Below are positions 8,702 through 16,801 of a stretch of 64,000 bases of DNA, in pieces. The translations under genes were made by a program, and so were the position numbers. Source of the stretch: Limosilactobacillus antri DSM 16041 (GTDB lineage Bacteria > Bacillota > Bacilli > Lactobacillales > Lactobacillaceae); the NCBI RefSeq assembly GCF_000160835.1, contig NZ_GG700733.1:452920-516919 (forward strand), given 5' to 3'. Within the stretch, counting starts at the first letter, position 1; each line of letters opens with the position of its first letter. The notes below the pieces were generated by a model. That model saw nothing but the letters and a program-made list of their open reading frames with translations. It was not told the DNA's origin and searched no databases.

Positions 8702-10123
8702 ATGAAACAAGTTAATCGTAATAAAGTAATCCAGGTCACTGACCAGCGTTACCGACCGCGTTACCACATCGCAACGCCGGGCGGCTGGCTGAACGACCCC
8801 AACGGCTTGTGCTATTACCAGGGCTACTACCACGTCTTTTACCAGTACCACCCGTATTCTGCTGAGTGGGGCCCAATGCACTGGGGCCACGTGCGCAGCA
8901 AGGACCTGGTCCACTGGGAGCAGTTACCCGTTGCGCTGGTACCTGGTGACCCGGAGGATACCGGCGGGTGCTTTTCCGGGTCCGCCATGGTTAAGGATGG
9001 CCGCCTGTACCTGCTTTATACCGGCCACCATTACTATGACGATGGGGATCAGGATCATTTCTGGGAGAACCAGAACGTGGCGTACAGCGATGACGGAATC
9101 CATTTCACCAAGTATGCGGGGAACCCGGTTATCAGTGCGCCTGCTGATAATTCCCAGGATTTCCGCGATCCGAAGGTTTGGCAGCACCAGGGTAAATACT
9201 ATTTGGTATTGGGAAGCCGGGAGCGGGCAACCAACCAGGGCCGCATTCTGCTGTACCAATCAACAGACCTCCTGCACTGGAAATTATCCGGAACGATGTT
9301 TGATGTGACGACCGTCAAAAATACCGGCAAGATGCTCGAATGTCCCGACTTTTTCCACTTGGCGGGCAAGGACATCCTCCTGTGTTCACCGATGGGGCTG
9401 CCAGCCACCGCTAAGAACTTTATGAACCTTTCCCAGGTCTGTTACTCAGTTGGCCAGCTTGATTACGCTAACTGCCGCTTTACGGGGACTGACCTCCAAG
9501 AATTGGACAAGGGGCATAATTTCTACGCCACCCAGACAATGGCAACCCCCGACCAGCGGCGGATTATGATTGCCTGGACTAGTCCCTTTGAAGAGTCAAT
9601 GCCGGAAAAGGCGGATGGTTGGGCCGGGATATTGACGATTCCCCGGGAACTAACGCTCAGGGATGGTCACTTATACAACCAACCGGTCCGTGAAATGGCA
9701 ACGCTGCGTGTCCGCACCGATTATGATGGACAATTCAAGCTTGCCGGCCGCCGGGAACTAACGGTCAGCGATCCCCAGCACAGTGAGTTTACGCTGACGT
9801 TCCCGACAGCGGTCACCGGCCAATTTAGCTGGCAGCTCAATGACCAGCAGGGGCAGCTCATCTCATTGACTTACCGCAACGGAGAACTGGTACTCGACCG
9901 GCGCGGCCCCGACGGCAAACGGTACGCCGAACTGCCAGCTGGTTTACGAGACTTACGGATCTTTGTCGACACCAGCTCCGTCGAAATCTTTGTCAACAGT
10001 GGCTGGGTTTCGTTTACCGATCGCTACTACGCCACTGGCCGGGTGAGTTGCCAAGTGACGAGTGACCATGAGCAGTCAGCCCAAGTTCAGATTTACACAT
10101 TAGGGACAGAAAAGGGGTTATAG
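8702..10123 (+). CDS. scrB: GH32 sucrose hydrolase / sucrose-6-phosphate hydrolase
   Basis: A 473-residue glycoside hydrolase of family 32. The catalytic nucleophile lies in WLNDPNG (about residues 28-34), the transition-state Asp in FRDPKV and the acid/base Glu in LECPDFF; a C-terminal beta-sandwich follows. No signal peptide, so it acts inside the cell. Because the next gene is an ion symporter and not a PTS enzyme, the substrate is probably free sucrose taken up unphosphorylated. Its stop is one base from the permease start. Controlled by the paired operators and cre immediately upstream. Confidence 0.92.
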   Translation: MKQVNRNKVIQVTDQRYRPRYHIATPGGWLNDPNGLCYYQGYYHVFYQYHPYSAEWGPMHWGHVRSKDLVHWEQLPVALVPGDPEDTGGCFSGSAMVKDGRLYLLYTGHHYYDDGDQDHFWENQNVAYSDDGIHFTKYAGNPVISAPADNSQDFRDPKVWQHQGKYYLVLGSRERATNQGRILLYQSTDLLHWKLSGTMFDVTTVKNTGKMLECPDFFHLAGKDILLCSPMGLPATAKNFMNLSQVCYSVGQLDYANCRFTGTDLQELDKGHNFYATQTMATPDQRRIMIAWTSPFEESMPEKADGWAGILTIPRELTLRDGHLYNQPVREMATLRVRTDYDGQFKLAGRRELTVSDPQHSEFTLTFPTAVTGQFSWQLNDQQGQLISLTYRNGELVLDRRGPDGKRYAELPAGLRDLRIFVDTSSVEIFVNSGWVSFTDRYYATGRVSCQVTSDHEQSAQVQIYTLGTEKGL

Positions 10124-10124
10124 C

Positions 10125-11399
10125 ATGAAAAATAGCAAGTTATCAGCGTTTAAAAACAGCTTTTACCTGGAGAGTTCGCTTAGTCTGCTGCTGTTCTTCG
10201 CCGCGTGGGGAATCTGGTGGTCGTTCTTCCAAATCTGGCTCACCAATGACCTCGGCTTCTCTGGGGCCAAGGTCGGGATGATCTATACTTTCGATTCGGC
10301 AATTACGCTGGTCTTAATGTTCATCTACGGGTCAGTGCAAGACAAGCTCGGCATTAAACGCCGGCTGCTGATTGGGGTTACCATCCTGGAAATGCTCCTT
10401 GGGCCCTTCTTTACCTGGATTTACGCGCCACTGCTGCACTCTAACTTTATCCTCGGCGCCTTCTTAGGTTCCCTCTACCTCTCCTTTGCCTTTCTGGCGG
10501 CGTCCCCGACCTTCGAGGCCCTCGCAGAACGGATGAGCCGGCGGTACAGCTTTGAATACGGTCGGGCCCGGGCCTGGGGGTCATTTGGTTACGCCGTTTC
10601 GGCATTGTGTGCCGGCTACCTCTTCACCATCAGTCCCTACATCGTCTTTTGGCTCAGCAGCGGGATTAGCTTGCTAACCTTCCTCCTGCTCTGCTTTGGC
10701 CGGACTAAGAGCCCCACACAGGTTGCCCGTTACGAGAATAAGGCCGAGGAAGAACACGACGCGGATAAGCCGAGTTTCAAAGAGATCATCAGTGTTTTCA
10801 AGCTCAAGCAGTTGTGGGAATTGGTTTTCTTCATTATTTTCAGCGGGTCCTTTTACACGGTCTTTGACCAGCAGATGTTTCCCCAGTTCTTTACCCAATT
10901 TTTCAAGACGGCGGCCCAGGGAAACACGGCCTACGGAATCCTCAATTCGATTGAAGTCTTCCTCGAAGCAATTATGATGGCGATTGTTCCCTGGATTATG
11001 AAGAAGATCGGGGTCCGCAAGACCCTCTTGATTGGGGTCACCATTATGTTCTTGCGGATCGGCCTCTGCGGCCTGGTCGTCAGCCCGGTCGGGATCTCGA
11101 TTGTGAAGCTCTTTCACGCCCCGGAAACGGCCATCTTTGCCCTGGCGATGTTCCGCTATTTGACCCTCCACTTTGACACCCGGCTATCGGCGACGATGTA
11201 CATGGTGGTTGGGCAGATTGCCGGTCAAATCGGCCAGATCATCCTGTCGACGCCCCTGGGAATGCTCCACGACCGGATCGGCTACCGGGCGACCTTCCTG
11301 GTTATTTCGCTGATTGTGATTTGCGCTGCGGTATACGCATTCGTCATTTTGCGCAAGGATAACCAGGAGGTTGACGGTCAACCACTAGAAAACAACTAA
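10125..11399 (+). CDS. MFS oligosaccharide:H+ symporter, probable sucrose permease
   Basis: A 424-residue protein with twelve predicted helices, of the LacY/CscB/RafB (OHS) branch of the major facilitator superfamily. The N-terminal SSLSLLLFFAAWGIWWSFF segment and the R-x-x-A-R-x-W-G motif (YGRARAWGSFGYA) are characteristic. It is translated directly after the sucrose hydrolase and shares its operators. The inferred role is uptake of sucrose (possibly raffinose) with protons. Confidence 0.88.
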   Translation: MKNSKLSAFKNSFYLESSLSLLLFFAAWGIWWSFFQIWLTNDLGFSGAKVGMIYTFDSAITLVLMFIYGSVQDKLGIKRRLLIGVTILEMLLGPFFTWIYAPLLHSNFILGAFLGSLYLSFAFLAASPTFEALAERMSRRYSFEYGRARAWGSFGYAVSALCAGYLFTISPYIVFWLSSGISLLTFLLLCFGRTKSPTQVARYENKAEEEHDADKPSFKEIISVFKLKQLWELVFFIIFSGSFYTVFDQQMFPQFFTQFFKTAAQGNTAYGILNSIEVFLEAIMMAIVPWIMKKIGVRKTLLIGVTIMFLRIGLCGLVVSPVGISIVKLFHAPETAIFALAMFRYLTLHFDTRLSATMYMVVGQIAGQIGQIILSTPLGMLHDRIGYRATFLVISLIVICAAVYAFVILRKDNQEVDGQPLENN

Positions 11400-11405
11400 A
11401 GCAAA

Positions 11406-11452
11406 AAACAGTGACTTAGCGTTGCCCCGCGCACGGTAGGCCACTGTTTCTT
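11406..11452 (+). terminator. probable terminator after the permease gene
   Basis: AAACAGTG at 11406-11413 pairs with CACTGTTT at 11442-11449, followed by a T-rich stretch. It separates the hydrolase-permease operon from the repressor gene, which has its own TATAAT at 11471-11476. Confidence 0.6.
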
Positions 11453-11510
11453 TATGGCGCCTTTTAAGGGTATAATGGCCATGAAACTAGATGAGGATGA
11501 GGGAATTACT

Positions 11511-12500
11511 ATGAGTCAACCTAAGATGACGGACGTGGCGAAGCTGGCGGGGGTTTCGCCGACAACGGTGTCCCGTGTGATTAACCGGCGGGGGTACCTA
11601 AGCGCAAAAACGATTAATAAGGTGGAGGCAGCAATGCACCAGCTCAACTACCGGCCCAACACCGTCGCCCGGCAGCTCCAATCCCAAAAGACGATGACGA
11701 TTGGCGTGCTGGTCCCGACGGTAGCCAACCCCTTTTTTGGCGAGCTGACGTTCCAGCTTGAGCACTACCTGTTCAATGCCGGCTTCAAGGTGCTGGTCGG
11801 CAACGCGGAGAATGATATTGGCAAAGAGCGCCGTTACCTCCAGCAACTGCTGGCCCGGCAGGTGGATGGCCTGGTAATTGCGACCCACAACCACCAGCAG
11901 CAGATTCCCGAGTACCAGAATGCCAACTTGCCGATTGTTTCAATTGACCGTTACCTGCGGGCGACGATCCCCAACGTTAGTTCCGACAACTATGCCGGCG
12001 GTCGGCTGGCAACTGAGGAGCTGATCCGGCGGGGTGCCGTCCACATCATTCACACCGATAGCGTGGAACGCTTTAATAAGCGTGACTACCTCCGCCAGCA
12101 GGCCTACCAAGATGTGATGAGGGAGCACGGGCTGACGCCGGTCACCTATAAGATTGACTTTAATAGCCGGCCTGACCGTCTCCAGGCGTTTTTTAACCGG
12201 ATTTTTGATGAACACCCCGAGGTGGATGCCTTCTTTACCAGCAACGATATGGATGCGATCCAGCTGCTGCAGGTTGCCCGCCAGCGGGGAATCGCCGTGC
12301 CAGACCAGCTCCAGGTCATCGGCTACGACGGGGTGCCGACGACGACCCAGATTGTCCCGGAGCTGTCAACAATTGTGCAGCCGCTTGATGAGATGGCCAA
12401 GACGGCGGTTGACCTCCTGCAACGGGAAATTAGGGGTGACCAGGTCGCAGGCAGCCATAAATTACCGGTGAAGCTCCGGGTAAGTGGTTCACTGAGATAA
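11511..12500 (+). CDS. scrR: LacI-family repressor of the sucrose operon
   Basis: A 329-residue LacI/GalR regulator. The helix-turn-helix and hinge are at residues 1-60 (TDVAKLAGVSPTTVSRVIN, then YRPNTVARQLQ), followed by a periplasmic-binding-protein-like effector domain. The frame is open further upstream, but the ATG at 11511 follows GATGAGGGAATT and gives the family N-terminus. It lies behind its likely target operon and has its own promoter. The operator pair at 8585-8634 is the expected binding site, and similar sites stand before the sucrose phosphorylase locus at 39.4 kb. Confidence 0.88.
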   Translation: MSQPKMTDVAKLAGVSPTTVSRVINRRGYLSAKTINKVEAAMHQLNYRPNTVARQLQSQKTMTIGVLVPTVANPFFGELTFQLEHYLFNAGFKVLVGNAENDIGKERRYLQQLLARQVDGLVIATHNHQQQIPEYQNANLPIVSIDRYLRATIPNVSSDNYAGGRLATEELIRRGAVHIIHTDSVERFNKRDYLRQQAYQDVMREHGLTPVTYKIDFNSRPDRLQAFFNRIFDEHPEVDAFFTSNDMDAIQLLQVARQRGIAVPDQLQVIGYDGVPTTTQIVPELSTIVQPLDEMAKTAVDLLQREIRGDQVAGSHKLPVKLRVSGSLR

Positions 12501-12508
12501 ATCTTCCC

Positions 12509-12546
12509 TTGACTTTTTGACCACACCGCTTAAAATAAGTGATAAT
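12509..12546 (+). promoter_or_regulatory. promoter of the T-box leader
   Basis: Two overlapping combinations are visible: TTGACT at 12509 with TAAAAT at 12531 (16-base spacer), and TTGACC at 12517 with GATAAT at 12541 (18-base spacer). Either would start transcription 40-50 bases before the T-box leader. Confidence 0.6.
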
Positions 12547-12589
12547 AATTAAAAATAGATGAGAATAGTAACGGGTGATTTTAATTATA

Positions 12590-12775
12590 GAGAGTGCCGG
12601 CTGGTGAAAGGACACATTGGATAACCCGCGAAATGAACTCATCGGAATGGGTTGGGTGCAAGCTACAATCCCGGGCGATGGCCGTTATCCATCGCAAGAG
12701 GCTATTCTTAAATAGCAAAAATAGGTGGTACCACGGTCAGCGTCCTTGTGCAGTTTGCACGGGGACTTTTTTATT
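12590..12775 (+). ncRNA. T-box riboswitch leader, probably Met-specific
   Basis: Stem I begins with GAGAGT (12590-12595), which can pair with ACTC at 12637-12640. The specifier loop just before that reads GAAATGA, making ATG (12633-12635) the likeliest specifier codon. A hairpin follows (GCGATGG / TCCATCGC). The T-box core GGTGGTACCACGG is at 12724-12736, and its TGGT would pair with an acceptor end whose discriminator is A, as in tRNA-Met. The terminator GTCC...GGAC at 12742-12766 is followed by a T-run. The leader directly precedes the Ldh2-type dehydrogenase. Identity as a T-box is firm; amino-acid specificity is inference. Confidence 0.88.
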
Positions 12776-12794
12776 TTGGAAAGGTGTGAACACG

Positions 12795-13880
12795 ATGCAT
12801 GTAAAAGCAAGTGATGAACGACAATACTTAGAGAATGTGTTTGGTAAGCTCGGCTTCAGCCAGCAGGATGGCCAGCTCTTGGCCGATACCCTGGTCGACG
12901 CGGACCTGCGGGGGATTTCCTCCCACGGGATTCAGCGGCTGGCCTGGTACCGGCGGATGATTAAGGACGGAACCATCGTGCCGACCAAGCAGCCGAAAGT
13001 GGTCCGGGAACTGCCCGGCTCTGTCCTGGTTGACGCCAACCAGAACATGGGCCAGATTGCGGCGAACCTGGCGATGGACAAGGTAATTGACAAGGCAAAG
13101 AAGGTCGGGGTCGGAATTGCCGTAGTCCGGAACTCCAACCACTTCGGGATTGCCGGCTATTACGCTCGCAAGGCCCTGGACGCGGGCTTGGTCGGGATCG
13201 CCCTGACCAACACCCGGCCGTTGGTGGTGCCGACCAATGCCACCCAGGCCTTCCTCGGTTCCAACGCCTTTGCCTTCGGCTTCCCGGCTAGCCCTCACCC
13301 GTTCATGTTCGATGGGGCAACCTCTGCCGTGGCCGGTGGCAAGATCCAGGTGGCTGATAAGAAGGGAACCGAGCTGCCGGGTGAATGGGTGGTTGACAAG
13401 GACCGGCAAGTGGTCACCGACCCGAAAGAGGCGGAGGACATTCTGGCAACGGCCGCCTTTAGTGAAGGCGAACAAAAGGGCGGCGGCCTGGTCACCCTGG
13501 GTGGTAACCAGGAAGTTAACGCCAACTACAAGGGGATGGGCAACTCCATCGTGGTCGAGCTGCTGACCGGGATCCTGGCCCAGGGGTCGATTTCGGCCGA
13601 CACCGTCCGCGGCAAGCACGACTTTAGCCAGTTCCTCTTTGCCTTTGATCCGGCCTTCTTCGGTGATCCGGAAACATTGAAGCAGGACGCCACCGCGATG
13701 CTGGACCGAATCCGCGGCCTCGAACACGTTGCCGGCAAGACGATCTGGGTACCAGGCGACCGTGAATACCGTTACCTGAAGGAAAACCAGCAGTCCGGCG
13801 TTGCCATCGACGACAAGACTGCCGAAGAAATTACGGCAATTGGCAAGGAACTGGGGGTTCCGGTTCCGGCTGCACTGTAA
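12795..13880 (+). CDS. Ldh2/malate-type 2-hydroxyacid dehydrogenase under T-box control
   Basis: A 361-residue NAD(P)-dependent oxidoreductase of the malate/L-lactate dehydrogenase (Ldh2/YlbC) family, which is unrelated in fold to ordinary LDH. The conserved RGISSHGIQRL, the catalytic-His segment RNSNHFGIAGYYA and PTNATQAFLGSNAFAFGFP are present. The open frame reaches back into the T-box leader; the ATG at 12795 after GGAAAGGTG is the real start. The T-box implies expression rises when one amino acid is scarce, so the substrate may be a 2-oxo/2-hydroxy acid linked to that amino acid (for Met, the 4-methylthio acid) rather than malate. Substrate unproven. Confidence 0.85.
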   Translation: MHVKASDERQYLENVFGKLGFSQQDGQLLADTLVDADLRGISSHGIQRLAWYRRMIKDGTIVPTKQPKVVRELPGSVLVDANQNMGQIAANLAMDKVIDKAKKVGVGIAVVRNSNHFGIAGYYARKALDAGLVGIALTNTRPLVVPTNATQAFLGSNAFAFGFPASPHPFMFDGATSAVAGGKIQVADKKGTELPGEWVVDKDRQVVTDPKEAEDILATAAFSEGEQKGGGLVTLGGNQEVNANYKGMGNSIVVELLTGILAQGSISADTVRGKHDFSQFLFAFDPAFFGDPETLKQDATAMLDRIRGLEHVAGKTIWVPGDREYRYLKENQQSGVAIDDKTAEEITAIGKELGVPVPAAL

Positions 13881-13975
13881 TTATTCATTTTGTCTATGGC
13901 TACTCATTAATTCAAAGTATTACTCTTTTGTGATGGTTCTAGTTATAATTGGAATTATACAGAAGGGAGTCCTGA

Positions 13976-15016
13976 ATGATGAAGAAAGCCTTTTTTGCAA
14001 GCAAAGGTCAGATGGAGTTAAAGGACGTTGACCAGCCAACAATCCAAAAGCCAGACGACGTAATCATCAAGGTATTGCGGTCGTGTGTCTGCGGGTCGGA
14101 CCTGTGGAACTTCCGGGGGATTAACCCAGTTGAAGCGGAGGCTGAAAACTCCGGTCACGAAGCCCTCGGGGTGGTCGAAGAAGTCGGTGCTGACATCACA
14201 ACCGTGCAGCCCGGCGACTTCGTGATTGCGCCATTTACCCACGGTTGCGGCCACTGTCCTGCTTGCCGGGCCGGCTTTGATGGCTCATGCCAAAGCCATT
14301 CTGACAACTTCTCGTCGGGGGTGCAAGCTGAATACATTCGTTTCCAGCACGGTCAATGGGCCCTGGTCAAGGTTCCGGGGCAGCCAGCCGATTACAGCGA
14401 GGGCATGAAGAAGTCCTTACTGACCCTGGCCGACGTGATGGCAACTGGTTACCACGCGGCCCGGGTTGCCAACGTTAGTGCTGGAGACACCGTGGTCGTA
14501 ATGGGTGACGGTGCGGTCGGCCTGTGTGCCATTATCGCGGCAAAGATGCGCGGTGCCAAGCAGATTATCTCCACCAGCCGCCATGCTGACCGGCAGGCCC
14601 TGGCCAAGGAATTCGGGGCGACCGACAACGTAGCGGTCCGGGGTGACGAAGCGGTTCAGGCCATCATGGACCTGACTAACGGTGGCGCCGACGCCGTCCT
14701 TGAATGTGTCGGGACGGAGCAGTCCACGAACACCGCCCTGGCAGTCGGCCGTCCAGGTGCCATCATCGGCCGGGTTGGCCTGCCCCACACGCCAAAGCAG
14801 GACATGACTGCCCTCTTCTACAAGAATGCAATTGTTGCGGGGGGTCCGGCTTCCGTGACGACTTATGATAAGGAAGTCCTGCTCAAGGCCGTTCTGGATG
14901 GTGAGATCAACCCCGGCAAGGTCTTCACGAAGTCCTTTAGCCTGGACGAGATTCAAGCGGCCTATGAGGCGATGGACCAGCGGCAGGCCATCAAGTCCTA
15001 CCTGGTCTTTGACTAA
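13976..15016 (+). CDS. zinc-dependent alcohol dehydrogenase (MDR family)
   Basis: A 346-residue medium-chain dehydrogenase. The catalytic zinc ligands are in CVCGSDLW and NSGHEALG; the structural zinc site is CGHCPACRAGFDGSC with one Cys spacing typical of the group; the Rossmann motif is MGDGAVGLCA. It resembles sorbitol/threonine-type dehydrogenases more than ethanol dehydrogenases. Two adjacent ATG codons follow GAAGGGAG. It stands alone, with a palindromic AT-rich promoter region (TATAATTGGAATTATA) before it and a terminator after it. Substrate unknown. Confidence 0.85.
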   Translation: MMKKAFFASKGQMELKDVDQPTIQKPDDVIIKVLRSCVCGSDLWNFRGINPVEAEAENSGHEALGVVEEVGADITTVQPGDFVIAPFTHGCGHCPACRAGFDGSCQSHSDNFSSGVQAEYIRFQHGQWALVKVPGQPADYSEGMKKSLLTLADVMATGYHAARVANVSAGDTVVVMGDGAVGLCAIIAAKMRGAKQIISTSRHADRQALAKEFGATDNVAVRGDEAVQAIMDLTNGGADAVLECVGTEQSTNTALAVGRPGAIIGRVGLPHTPKQDMTALFYKNAIVAGGPASVTTYDKEVLLKAVLDGEINPGKVFTKSFSLDEIQAAYEAMDQRQAIKSYLVFD

Positions 15017-15041
15017 TAAATAAGCACAATTTCTCAAATGG

Positions 15042-15083
15042 AAAGCCCCGGAACAGGTTGCTGCCAACCTGTCGGGGCTTTTT
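15042..15083 (+). terminator. rho-independent terminator
   Basis: AAAGCCCCG and ACAGGTTG pair with CAACCTGT and CGGGGCTTT across a CTGC loop, followed by a T-run. It ends the alcohol dehydrogenase transcript. Confidence 0.9.
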
Positions 15084-15094
15084 GTGTTTTAAAA

Positions 15095-15165
15095 TGTCAA
15101 ATATAATTGACACCTCATCTGGAGCTTGCTATGATAACGTCAATCAATGTCACATATATTTGACA
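15095..15165 (+). promoter_or_regulatory. promoter flanked by two palindromic operators
   Basis: TGTCAAATATAATTGACA (15095-15112) and TGTCACATATATTTGACA (15148-15165) share the TGTCA...TGACA arms. The first contains the -35 TTGACA (15107-15112); with a 17-base spacer the -10 TATGAT follows at 15130-15135. The second lies just after the expected start point. This arrangement fits self-control by the adjacent XRE regulator. Confidence 0.75.
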
Positions 15166-15183
15166 TCGAAAGCGGGTGATTAG

Positions 15184-15378
15184 TTGAACCGGGTGAAAGA
15201 GTACCGTAAGAAGCAAAAATTATCGCAGTTCGCACTAGCCCAGGAAATCGGGGTGGCGCGGCAGACGATCAACTTGATTGAAAATGACAAGTACAACCCC
15301 TCGTTGGACCTGTGCCGCAAACTCGCGCTGGCCCTGCGAACGGACCTCAATTCATTATTTTGGGAGGAAAGCGAATGA
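15184..15378 (+). CDS. small XRE-family helix-turn-helix regulator
   Basis: A 64-residue protein that is almost entirely a Cro/CI-type DNA-binding domain (LSQFALAQEIGVARQTINLIEN). Start is TTG at 15184 after AAGCGGGTGA. Its stop overlaps the start of the next gene (ATGA), so the two are translationally coupled. Such short regulators, paired with a small membrane protein, are common in Gram-positive bacteria. The two palindromes around the promoter are its probable binding sites. Confidence 0.9.
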   Translation: MNRVKEYRKKQKLSQFALAQEIGVARQTINLIENDKYNPSLDLCRKLALALRTDLNSLFWEESE

Positions 15379-15920
15379 CTAAAGAAAAACTACGTGACGG
15401 CCTGCTGAAATTATCCTACGGAATCAGCGGCGAACTGGATGAGTACCAACGGCAGCGCCTCGACCACCTGGGTAATTCCGGCTACCTGTTGCTGACCCTG
15501 TTTACGCCGCTCCTGCTGCTGGTTGCCATGGTGTTGGCACTGACCACTACTTACAAAATCGCCTTTTTGTTCGCCTTTGTGAGCATCCTAGCCCTGTTTA
15601 TCGTGGTGACCTGGTATTTCTACCTCGTTATGGGCAAGGAGCGGGTGCTGGTCAACGAGCTACCGGCCAAAGAATTAAAGAAGACCAAACGGTGGGTAGT
15701 CAAGCGGGGGATTATCATCGGCTTGGTTGCAGCATTGGTAGAAGCCATCGTGCAGGTGGCGGTCTTCCTGGCCAATGCCGGTGATTCCCTGACTAAGCTT
15801 CCGGCCGTCGCCCACGTGATGATTTACGTTGTGCTGGTTTTTAATGCCCTCTTCTTCGGACTCTTGGTCGGTTGCGGCTGGGGCTGGATGTACTGGCGGA
15901 ACTTAAAGAAGGGCGAGTAG
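15375..15920 (+). CDS. DUF3278-like integral membrane protein
   Basis: A 181-residue protein with four hydrophobic segments (about 34-55, 60-83, 110-132, 140-165) after an N-terminal LSYGISGELDEYQRQRLDHLGN stretch that I associate with the DUF3278 family of lactobacilli. Function unknown. Start ATG at 15375 overlaps the XRE stop and follows GGGAGGAAA, so the regulator and membrane protein are made together. The pairing suggests a membrane-linked response module, but no signal can be named. Confidence 0.75.
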   Translation: MTKEKLRDGLLKLSYGISGELDEYQRQRLDHLGNSGYLLLTLFTPLLLLVAMVLALTTTYKIAFLFAFVSILALFIVVTWYFYLVMGKERVLVNELPAKELKKTKRWVVKRGIIIGLVAALVEAIVQVAVFLANAGDSLTKLPAVAHVMIYVVLVFNALFFGLLVGCGWGWMYWRNLKKGE

Positions 15921-16083
15921 GACTTCGCTGATTTTTGCATTTTAAGCGTATAGCAACGGGAACGAATGTGTTACAATGGTAACTGTACTATGGCTTGAAA
16001 TCGTCAGGCCGTAAAATCGTTCTGGTGGCTGTCTCGCCGCAGTTAAACCGGACAAAATCTCAAATTAGTGAAGGTGTTTTAGT

Positions 16084-16641
16084 ATGATTCAAACAATCGA
16101 TTTGAAAAAGGGCATGGTTTTTGAACGGGGCGGCAAGCTGCTCAAGGTTCTGCAAATCAACCACCACAAGCCTGGTAAGGGTAACACCCTGATGCAGATG
16201 GACATCCAAGACGTCCGGACTGGTTCCATCGTTCACACGACGATGCGGCCATCCGAAAAGGTGGAGCAGGTCAACGTCGACAAGCGGAACGCACAATACC
16301 TGTACGACGAAGGCGACTCCGCAGTCTTCATGGACTTGGAAAACTACGAACAGTACACCCTGTCCCACGACCAGTTGGGTGATGACAAGAACTACCTGGT
16401 AGAAAACATGAACGTTACGCTGAACTTCGTTAATGGCGACATCATCGGGGTTGAACTGCCAGTCACGGTTGAAATGACGGTTGCGGAAACTGAACCAATG
16501 ATTAAGGGTGCAACCATCGATGGCGGTGGCAAGCCAGCGACGATGAACACCGGCCTGGTAGTTAACGTGCCAGCCTTCATCAAGACCGGTGACAAGCTGA
16601 TTATCAACACCACTGATGGCAGCTACAAGTCCCGGGCCTAA
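16084..16641 (+). CDS. efp: elongation factor P
   Basis: A 185-residue translation factor of three beta-barrel domains that helps ribosomes through polyproline stretches. The N-terminal KKGMVFERGGKLLKVL, the domain-I loop HHKPGKGNTLMQ, whose tip residue is the usual modification position, and the closing KTGDKLIINTTDGSYKSRA are all diagnostic. Full length. Monocistronic, with a long leader (about 16010-16083) and a terminator behind it. Confidence 0.95.
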   Translation: MIQTIDLKKGMVFERGGKLLKVLQINHHKPGKGNTLMQMDIQDVRTGSIVHTTMRPSEKVEQVNVDKRNAQYLYDEGDSAVFMDLENYEQYTLSHDQLGDDKNYLVENMNVTLNFVNGDIIGVELPVTVEMTVAETEPMIKGATIDGGGKPATMNTGLVVNVPAFIKTGDKLIINTTDGSYKSRA

Positions 16642-16656
16642 TTCAAATTACCATCT

Positions 16657-16705
16657 AACTAAAAAATCTGTTGCCGGATTAACTGGCAGCGGATTTTTTT
16701 AGTTG
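16657..16705 (+). terminator. terminator after efp
   Basis: ACTAAAAAATC and TGCC pair with GGCA and GGATTTTTTTAGT, ending in a long T-run. Confidence 0.8.
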
Positions 16706-16739
16706 GGTAACGAATAAAAATTCTTTTCAAGCCATGATA

Positions 16740-16768
16740 TTGAATATTTAAACATATAGGTGTATATT
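16740..16768 (+). promoter_or_regulatory. promoter with weak ARG-box-like dyad
   Basis: TTGAAT (16740-16745), a 17-base spacer and TATATT (16763-16768). The -35 overlaps TGAATATTTAAACA, which fits the ArgR consensus TGAATWWWWATTCA at 12 of 14 positions. The same hexamers and spacing occur before the paralogous gene at 23.8 kb. Confidence 0.5.
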
Positions 16769-16801
16769 ATTTGACAAATAAAGTTAAAGAAGGGCACTGA
16801 T

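Noticed and set aside
12631..12643. Serine (TCA) as T-box specifier
   Set aside because: The T-box reads TGGT, which requires discriminator A; tRNA-Ser usually has G, and TCA overlaps the base-stem ACTC.
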